DNA of 64,000 nucleotides from Bradyrhizobium sp. KBS0727 (lineage in GTDB: Bacteria > Pseudomonadota > Alphaproteobacteria > Rhizobiales > Xanthobacteraceae). The stretch covers positions 4,521,501 through 4,585,500 of the forward strand of contig NZ_CP042176.1 in the NCBI RefSeq assembly GCF_005937885.2. Direction: 5' to 3'. Made by a program: the position numbers and the translations under genes. The notes below the pieces were generated by a model. It had not been told where the DNA came from. It saw only the letters and a list, made by a program, of their open reading frames with translations, and did no database searches. Positions 58,804-64,000 of the stretch are shown here, piece after piece; the stretch's first letter is position 1, and each line of letters opens with the position of its first letter.

Positions 58804-59640
58804 ATGCGCCTGCGAATTGCCCATTCCACCAGCTATCGCTACGAGCCTCCGGCCACCGGCGTGATCCAGATCCTGCGCCTGACGCCCGGCAGCCATGACG
58901 GGCAGTATGTCGCCGAGTGGAACGTCGACGTCTCGACCGATTCCCGGCTCGACACCCATGAGGATGCGTTCGGCAATGTCACCCATGTGCTAACGCACGG
59001 GCCGATCTCGGACCTCACCATCCACGTCGAGGGCCTGATCGAGACCCACGACACCGGCGGCGTGCTGCGCGGAACCGACGAGCGGTTCCCGCCGGGCCTG
59101 TTCCTGCGCTCGACCGCGCTGACGGAAGTCAATCCGGCGATGGCGACCTTCGCCCGCGAGCTGCGCTCGGAATCTGACGGCGATATCCTCGGCTTCCTGC
59201 ATGCGCTGATGGTGCAGATCAACGAGCACATGACGTTCGACGAGGATCCCACCAACAGCGGAACCTCGGCGGCGGAAGCCTTCGCGCTCAAGCGCGGCGT
59301 GTGCCAGGACTATGCGCATATCTTCATCGCCTGCGCCCGCTCCGGCGGCGTGCCGGCGCGGTTCGTGTCCGGCCATTTCCTCCGCTCCGACGGCACCGTG
59401 AACCAGCAGGCCGGCCACGCCTGGGCGGAGGCCTATGTCGCGGATCTCGGCTGGGTCGGCTTCGATGCCGCCAACGGCATCTGCACCACCGACGCCCACG
59501 CTCGCGTCGCAATCGGGCTGGACTACCTCGGCGCCGCCCCGGTGCGCGGCACCCGCTACGGCGGCGGCACCGAGACGCTGACGGTTGCGGTCAAGGTCGA
59601 CCAGGCCGGGCGCTCGGGACAGTGGCAGAGCCAGTCGTAG
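58804..59640 (+). CDS. Transglutaminase-like protease
   Basis: A 278-residue protein with a transglutaminase N-terminal domain (about 1-85, LRIAHSTSYRYEPPATGVIQ) and a transglutaminase-core domain. The catalytic triad is Cys167 (RGVCQDYAHIFI), His205 (AGHAWAEAYV) and Asp221 (GFDAANGI). It probably acts as a peptidase or amidase linked to the ATP-grasp/alpha-E products. The start at 58804 follows a repeat; the upstream codons belong to that repeat. It closes the three-gene block. Confidence 0.93.
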   Translation: MRLRIAHSTSYRYEPPATGVIQILRLTPGSHDGQYVAEWNVDVSTDSRLDTHEDAFGNVTHVLTHGPISDLTIHVEGLIETHDTGGVLRGTDERFPPGLFLRSTALTEVNPAMATFARELRSESDGDILGFLHALMVQINEHMTFDEDPTNSGTSAAEAFALKRGVCQDYAHIFIACARSGGVPARFVSGHFLRSDGTVNQQAGHAWAEAYVADLGWVGFDAANGICTTDAHARVAIGLDYLGAAPVRGTRYGGGTETLTVAVKVDQAGRSGQWQSQS

Positions 59641-59653
59641 GATTTTCACCAAT

Positions 59654-59756
59654 GTCATTCCGGGATGGTGCGCAAGCACCAGACCCGGAATCTCGAGATT
59701 CCCCGATGCGCAATTGCGCATCTGAGGTTCGATGCTGCGCATCGCCCCGGAATGAC
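59654..59756. repeat. Dispersed palindromic repeat (cattccgggg type), copy 4
   Basis: gtcattccgggatggtgcg and cgccccggaatgac bracket a central aatctcgagatt, plus the inner palindrome gatgcgcaattgcgcatc. It lies between convergent genes. Confidence 0.8.
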
Positions 59757-59767
59757 GGTGAATACAT

Positions 59768-61381
59768 TCATCGATCCAGCCACACATCCTCGAAGCGCAA
59801 ATTATTGTACTGGCTGTTGTCGTGCGGCTTGAAATTCTTCACGTAAGGCTGCCAGCAATTGCCGGCCGAGCTGTGCAGGATGATCGGCCGCGCCGCGTCC
59901 TCGACGAGGATGCGCTCGACCTCCCAGACCAGCTTGGTGCGCTTGGCCCTGTCGAGCTCGCGTGATTGCTCGGCCAAAAGCCGATCGATGTCGGCATTGC
60001 AGTACTGGGTATAGTTCCGCTCGGACTTGCACGAATAGTTCTCGACGATGTTGCCGTCGGGATCGTCGACGCTGACGCCGGTGACGTTGAGGCCGATCGT
60101 ATAGTCCTTCTTCGCGAGCCGCGCATACCATCGCGGGGTGTCGAGGATGTCGAGTTCGCCGACGATGTAGATCTTCTTGAGCTGGTCGGCGACGATGACC
60201 GCGGGATCGCGATAGGTCGGCAGGTTGCGCGTCTGGATCTTGATCGATAGCGGCTTGGTGTCGCTATAGCCGAGCTTCTGCATGATCGCCTGCGCCTCGG
60301 CGATGTTCTTGTCGGTGTCGGGACCGTATCCGGTCAGCGTCGACACCATTTCCGGCGGCATGCCCCACTCGCCCTCCGGCTTCGCCAGCATGGCGCCGCC
60401 GAGCCGCGCCGTCCCTTCCATCAAAATCGAATTGAAGGCCTTGCGGTCCAGTGCCAGCGACATCGCCTTGCGAATGTCCGGATTGTCGAACGGCGGATTG
60501 ACGCGATTGACCATCAGGTTGATCTGCGTTCCCGTCGTGATGCTCTCGCAGATCGCATTCGGCGCGCGGGCCTTCATGTCCTTCATCAGGGGAATACTGA
60601 CGTCGGACGGAAACGTGATGTCGTAGTCGCCGGTCGCGAAAGCCAGCATCCGCGTGGCGCGGTTGTCGATGGTCCGCACGCTGATCTCGTCGAGATAGGG
60701 GCGGTCCTTCTTGAAGTAATCGGGGTTGCGCACCAGCCGGATCGAATCGCCACGCTTGAATTCGACGAACTTGAACGGACCGGTGCCAACAGGCTTGGTG
60801 CGCATCACCTGCTGCGGAACGTGGCAGGGGTAAACCGCCGAGAAAGCGCTGGCGAGCAACACCGGCAGGCTCGGCTGCGGCTCGCTCAATTCGAAGGTTG
60901 CCTCGTAATCGCCGTTGACGCTGACATCCTGCAACTTCGTGTACCAGACTTTTCGCGGGTTGCGATGGAAGTCGGACGCAGCGCCCTTGCCGATCAGCAT
61001 CCGCCAGGTGCACTGCACGTCCTTGGCGGTGAAGGGCTGGCCGTCATGCCACTTCACGCCCTGCCGGAGTTTGAAGGTCAATTTGGTGTTGGTCGGATCC
61101 CAGGACCAGCTTTCCGCCAGATCCGGGATCACCGTGTCGATATTCTCGTGCGTCTTCGCCGGATCGAACACGACCAGATTGTTGAAGATCGCCGCGAACG
61201 GCATCACCGAGGCGATGGTCGATTCCTCGAGCAACGAGGTCGAGGGCGGGTTGTCGTTGTGATAGAGCCGCAGCGTGCCGCCCTTTTTTTGCGCGGCGGC
61301 GGGACTTGCAGCGCTCAGTGCGATGCACAACAGCGCGATCGGCGCGACGACGAATTGGCCCGGCAACTTCGTGGCGCGCAC
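59768..61381 (-). CDS. Peptide-type ABC transporter substrate-binding protein (orphan)
   Basis: A 537-residue SBP_bac_5 binding protein with a signal peptide (about 1-30, ending SPAAAQK). Family phrases are LAESWSWDPTNTKLTFKLRQGVKWHDGQPFTAKDVQCTW (in two parts here) and the mid-protein GTGPFKFVEFKRGDSIRLVRNPDYF. No permease or ATPase is nearby, so the transporter must be encoded elsewhere. It sits between the transglutaminase and Anbu genes on the opposite strand, interrupting that set. Confidence 0.93.
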   Translation of the reverse strand: MRATKLPGQFVVAPIALLCIALSAASPAAAQKKGGTLRLYHNDNPPSTSLLEESTIASVMPFAAIFNNLVVFDPAKTHENIDTVIPDLAESWSWDPTNTKLTFKLRQGVKWHDGQPFTAKDVQCTWRMLIGKGAASDFHRNPRKVWYTKLQDVSVNGDYEATFELSEPQPSLPVLLASAFSAVYPCHVPQQVMRTKPVGTGPFKFVEFKRGDSIRLVRNPDYFKKDRPYLDEISVRTIDNRATRMLAFATGDYDITFPSDVSIPLMKDMKARAPNAICESITTGTQINLMVNRVNPPFDNPDIRKAMSLALDRKAFNSILMEGTARLGGAMLAKPEGEWGMPPEMVSTLTGYGPDTDKNIAEAQAIMQKLGYSDTKPLSIKIQTRNLPTYRDPAVIVADQLKKIYIVGELDILDTPRWYARLAKKDYTIGLNVTGVSVDDPDGNIVENYSCKSERNYTQYCNADIDRLLAEQSRELDRAKRTKLVWEVERILVEDAARPIILHSSAGNCWQPYVKNFKPHDNSQYNNLRFEDVWLDR

Positions 61382-61451
61382 GATAACCTCCCCGATTGTT
61401 TTCTTTTTGTATAGAACTGCTGTCTATCGAAGGCAATTCGGGAGCGCGACG

Positions 61452-62264
61452 ATGTCGGAAAGCGACAAGGCATTCACCGGTTCGATCCCTGAAAACTACG
61501 ATCGCTACATGGTTCCCCTGATCTTCGAGAGCTATGCGCAGGATATGGCGCAAAGGGCCGCCGCGCTTGCACCCAAAGCCGTGCTGGAAACCGCCGCCGG
61601 CAGCGGCGTGGTGACGCGCGCGCTTGCGGCGACACTTTCAGCCGATGCCCGCTATGTCGCGACCGATCTCAATCAGTCGATGCTCGATTATGCCGCCACG
61701 CGGCAAAACGCCGACAGCCGGATCAGTTGGCGACAGGCGGACGCGCAGGCGCTGCCGTTCGAGGACGGTGCTTTCGATCTCGTCTGTTGCCAGTTCGGCA
61801 TGATGTTCCTCCCCGATCGCCCCTCGGGCTACCGGGAGGCCCGGCGGGTGCTGAAACCGGGCGGAAATTTTCTCTTCAATGTCTGGGATCGCATCGAGGA
61901 AAACATCTTCGCCGATGACGTCACCAACGCGCTGGCGACGTTCTTTCCCGACGACCCGCCCCGCTTCATGGCGAGGACGCCGCATGGTTACCACGACATC
62001 ACCTTGATCCGCAGCGACCTCGCCAAAGCCGGTTTTTCCAACGTCACGATCGAGACACGGGAGGCCGTGAGCCGCGCGGCATCGCCACTGCATGCCGCGA
62101 CGGCCTATTGCCAGGGCACGCCATTGCGCAACGAGATCGAGGCCAGAGGCCCGGATCGCCTGCAGGCTGCCACCGACCATGCCGCGGCCGCGATCGCGCA
62201 ACGACATGGTTCAGGCGAAGTCGCCGCCAAGATCCAGGCCCACGTCATTCAGGCCAAGGTCTGA
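61452..62264 (+). CDS. Class I SAM-dependent methyltransferase
   Basis: A 270-residue methyltransferase. Motif I is AVLETAAGSGVVTRALA (about 44-60, with AAGSG for the usual DxGxG). Motif II is YVATDLNQSMLDYA, motif III is ADAQALPFEDGAFDLVCCQFG and motif IV is EARRVLKPGGNFLFNVWD. The pattern resembles UbiE/COQ5-like and Methyltransf_11 proteins; the substrate is not known. The start at 61452 follows GGGAGCGCGACG. It is divergent from the orphan binding protein gene with about 70 bases between them. Confidence 0.9.
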   Translation: MSESDKAFTGSIPENYDRYMVPLIFESYAQDMAQRAAALAPKAVLETAAGSGVVTRALAATLSADARYVATDLNQSMLDYAATRQNADSRISWRQADAQALPFEDGAFDLVCCQFGMMFLPDRPSGYREARRVLKPGGNFLFNVWDRIEENIFADDVTNALATFFPDDPPRFMARTPHGYHDITLIRSDLAKAGFSNVTIETREAVSRAASPLHAATAYCQGTPLRNEIEARGPDRLQAATDHAAAAIAQRHGSGEVAAKIQAHVIQAKV

Positions 62265-62278
62265 TCGGCCGCTCCGGA

Positions 62279-62668
62279 TCAATATTCGCAGTTGCGATAG
62301 TCCGAGGCTTCGCAGCTCTGCATCATCGCTTCGGCCTGCGACATCTCCGCCGGCGTCATGGCCGCGGAGACCTCGTGCAGCTCCGCCTTGGCGGCGGTGT
62401 CGCCGCGCTTGGCGGCAAAGCTGAACCACATGAAGGCGCGGGCCAGGTTGCGCGGCACTCCCTCACCCCTGCGGTACATCACCCCCATCACGCCCTGCGC
62501 CTTGGGGTTGCCCGCTTCCGCGAGCGGGCGAAACAGCCGGATCGCCGGCATGTAGTCGCCGCGGTTATACGCCACCATGCCGTCTTCCAAGGGACCGGCC
62601 ACGGCGCTAGACGCGACGAAAAGACAGGCTGCCACGACACCGCCACCGATTACATCCCATGTCCGCAT
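62279..62668 (-). CDS. Small secreted SEL1-repeat protein
   Basis: A 129-residue protein with a signal peptide (about 1-24, ending SSAVAGP) and two SEL1-like helix-turn-helix repeats (about 30-100). The clearest is PKAQGVMGVMYRRGEGVPRNLARAFMWFSFAAKRG. The C-terminal region has two cysteines (MMQSCEASDYRNCEY). SEL1 repeats bind other proteins, but no partner is evident. It is convergent with the methyltransferase gene, about 14 bases apart. Confidence 0.85.
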   Translation of the reverse strand: MRTWDVIGGGVVAACLFVASSAVAGPLEDGMVAYNRGDYMPAIRLFRPLAEAGNPKAQGVMGVMYRRGEGVPRNLARAFMWFSFAAKRGDTAAKAELHEVSAAMTPAEMSQAEAMMQSCEASDYRNCEY

Positions 62669-62805
62669 GACTGCCTCGCTCAGGATTCAGGTTGCCTTTT
62701 TTACTCGCCGGAAGCCTGCCTCGCCACAGGGAATTGGGGTTGGACGGTGGGTCGAAATTGGCTACTAGTTGCCCGCCGGTAATTCGGACGGTTCGGGGAT
62801 CTGGA

Positions 62806-63564
62806 ATGACCTATTGCTGCGGAGTGCTGGTACGGGACGGTCTGGTGATGATCGCGGATACCCGCACCAATGCCGGCCTCGACAACGTCTCGACGTTTCG
62901 CAAGCTCCATATCTTCAGTAAGCCCGGCGAGCGCATCATGGCGATCGCCAGCGCCGGGAATCTGGCGATCAGCCAGTCCGTGCTCTCGACGCTGACGGAA
63001 GGGCTGGAAGACCCGCACACCGGCGAGATCGAGACCCTGATGAACGCGCCCACCATGTTCCAGGCGGCGCAGCGCATCGGCCGCGCCATCCGCAACGTGC
63101 ACGCCACCGAAGGCGAGGCATTGAAGTCGGAAGACGTCTCCTTCGACGTGTCGTTTCTGTTCGGCGGCCAGATCAAGGGCTCCAAGATGCGGCTGTTCAT
63201 GGTCTACACCGCCGGCAATTTCATCGAATGCACCACCGACACGCCGTATCTGCAGATCGGCGAGCACAAATACGGCAAGCCGGTGCTCGACCGCGCCATG
63301 CATTACGACGTCGAACTGTATGAGGCGCTGAAGACCAGCCTGATCTCGATGGACTCGACGATGCGCTCCAACCTCGGCGTCGGCCTTCCGATCGACGTGC
63401 TGGTGGTGCGCACCGACGCCTGCGAGGCCGATCTCAACCACCGTATCGAGGCCGGCGAACCCTATTTCCACGACCTGCGCTCGCGCTGGTCGGCGGCGCT
63501 GCGCGCGGCGCACCAGAATATTCCAAGACCACCCTACAAGACCGAAACAGAAACAAAAAACTGA
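62806..63564 (+). CDS. Anbu, proteasome-like Ntn-hydrolase
   Basis: A 252-residue Ntn-hydrolase related to proteasome beta subunits (Anbu/ancestral beta subunit type). After Met removal the N-terminus TYCCGVLVRDGLVMIADTRTNAG gives the nucleophile Thr1, with Asp17 in ADTR and Lys32 in FRKLHIF. The extended C-terminal part (VGLPIDVLVVRTDACEADLNHRI ...) fits the family. Anbu forms large ring complexes. It is usually encoded with the ATP-grasp, alpha-E and transglutaminase genes; here three other genes lie between. The SDR gene follows 13 bases later. Confidence 0.92.
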   Translation: MTYCCGVLVRDGLVMIADTRTNAGLDNVSTFRKLHIFSKPGERIMAIASAGNLAISQSVLSTLTEGLEDPHTGEIETLMNAPTMFQAAQRIGRAIRNVHATEGEALKSEDVSFDVSFLFGGQIKGSKMRLFMVYTAGNFIECTTDTPYLQIGEHKYGKPVLDRAMHYDVELYEALKTSLISMDSTMRSNLGVGLPIDVLVVRTDACEADLNHRIEAGEPYFHDLRSRWSAALRAAHQNIPRPPYKTETETKN

Positions 63565-63577
63565 AGGCGAGGAAACA

Positions 63578-64000
63578 ATGGCCGAGGCAGCAAACAAGAT
63601 CGCAGTCGTCACCGGTGCAGGCACCGGAGTCGGACGCGCGGCATCGCTGGCGCTGATGAATGCCGGCTTCACCGTGGTGCTCGCCGGGCGCCGCCTGGAG
63701 ATGCTGGAAGAAACCAGGAAGCTCGGCGACAACATCGGCAAGAGCCTGAGCGTGTCCGCCGACATGACCAGCCCCGCCTCGATCGCGGCGCTGTTTGCCA
63801 AGGTGATGGAGACCTACGGCCGGCTCGACGTGCTCTTCAACAATGCCGGCATGGGCGCGCCGCCCGTCAATTTCGAGGATCTCACGCTCGAGCAGTGGCA
63901 GGCGGTGGTGAACACCAACCTCACCGGACCGTTCCTGTGCACCCAGCACGCCTTCCGCATCATGAAGGACCAGAACCCGCGCGGCGGCCGCATCATCAAC
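63578..64000 (+). CDS. Short-chain dehydrogenase/reductase, N-terminal part
   Basis: The first 141 residues of an SDR oxidoreductase, cut by the right window edge. The NAD(P)-binding motif is TGAGTGVG (about 12-19), with NNAG in LFNNAGMGAP (about 89). AGRR after the second strand hints at NADP. The catalytic Tyr/Lys lie beyond the window. A GCGAGGAAACA site precedes the ATG, and it starts 13 bases after the Anbu stop, so the two are probably one operon. The substrate is unknown. Confidence 0.9.
   Translation, partial: MAEAANKIAVVTGAGTGVGRAASLALMNAGFTVVLAGRRLEMLEETRKLGDNIGKSLSVSADMTSPASIAALFAKVMETYGRLDVLFNNAGMGAPPVNFEDLTLEQWQAVVNTNLTGPFLCTQHAFRIMKDQNPRGGRIIN

Overview
The window looks like a chromosomal segment of a high-GC alphaproteobacterium of the Bradyrhizobium group (Hyphomicrobiales/Nitrobacteraceae). 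The basis is the gene content (BTLCP peptidase, DUF3126 next to cysE, circularly permuted ATP-grasp/alpha-E/transglutaminase/Anbu genes, many ABC solute-binding proteins) and several families of short palindromic intergenic repeats that I recognise from Bradyrhizobium genomes. No database search was possible, so family assignments rest on motifs and remembered family patterns.

Layout. 1-8.3 kb: the end of thrS and a coupled small gene, a decayed HigBA-type toxin-antitoxin remnant, a nitroreductase, a large PAS-GGDEF-EAL protein, a secreted hypothetical, a patatin phospholipase, a CBS-pair protein and a rhomboid protease. 8.3-12.5 kb: a PAS_5 gene whose last 48 bp are duplicated about 3.1 kb further on. 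Between the copies lies an AT-richer accessory island with an OLD-family ATPase/TOPRIM nuclease, a small orphan gene, two nested palindromic elements and an insertion-sequence remnant. 12.5-34 kb: mostly core metabolism and envelope genes (poxB, enoyl-CoA hydratase, solute-binding protein, tandem PilZ protein, cupin, GlcG/HbpS, BTLCP peptidase, glycine-rich secreted protein, gamma-carbonic anhydrase, cysE, alpha/beta hydrolase, FAD monooxygenase) with several small membrane or secreted hypotheticals.

34.0-35.9 kb: a tRNA-Leu(UAA) gene split by a group I intron between U34 and A35. It is followed by a small accessory block: a Fic-type antitoxin, a fic toxin gene cut off exactly where a degenerate copy of the tRNA 3' half begins, and an unrecognised gene. 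35.9-37.7 kb: plsC-like acyltransferase and a hydrolase separated by three 13-bp palindromes at an exact 19-bp period. 37.9-50.2 kb: a peptide or amide uptake and hydrolysis locus (dipeptide-type ABC transporter, two M20 peptidases, an M81/MlrC-like peptidase, an amidase, a crotonase). 50.3-56.1 kb: a quinone reductase/HCCA isomerase/GST group, a B12-independent methionine synthase-like protein, xanthine phosphoribosyltransferase and a CinA-type protein. 56.3-64 kb: the ATP-grasp, alpha-E and transglutaminase genes, then three unrelated genes, then the proteasome-like Anbu gene and the start of an SDR gene.

The most notable items are the direct-repeat-bounded OLD island, the intron-bearing tRNA-Leu with an attachment-site-like copy that truncates fic, the phased palindrome array, a 3'-UTR hairpin with a C-rich (anti-Shine-Dalgarno-like) loop, and a terminator hairpin that swallows the ribosome binding site of the carbonic anhydrase gene.
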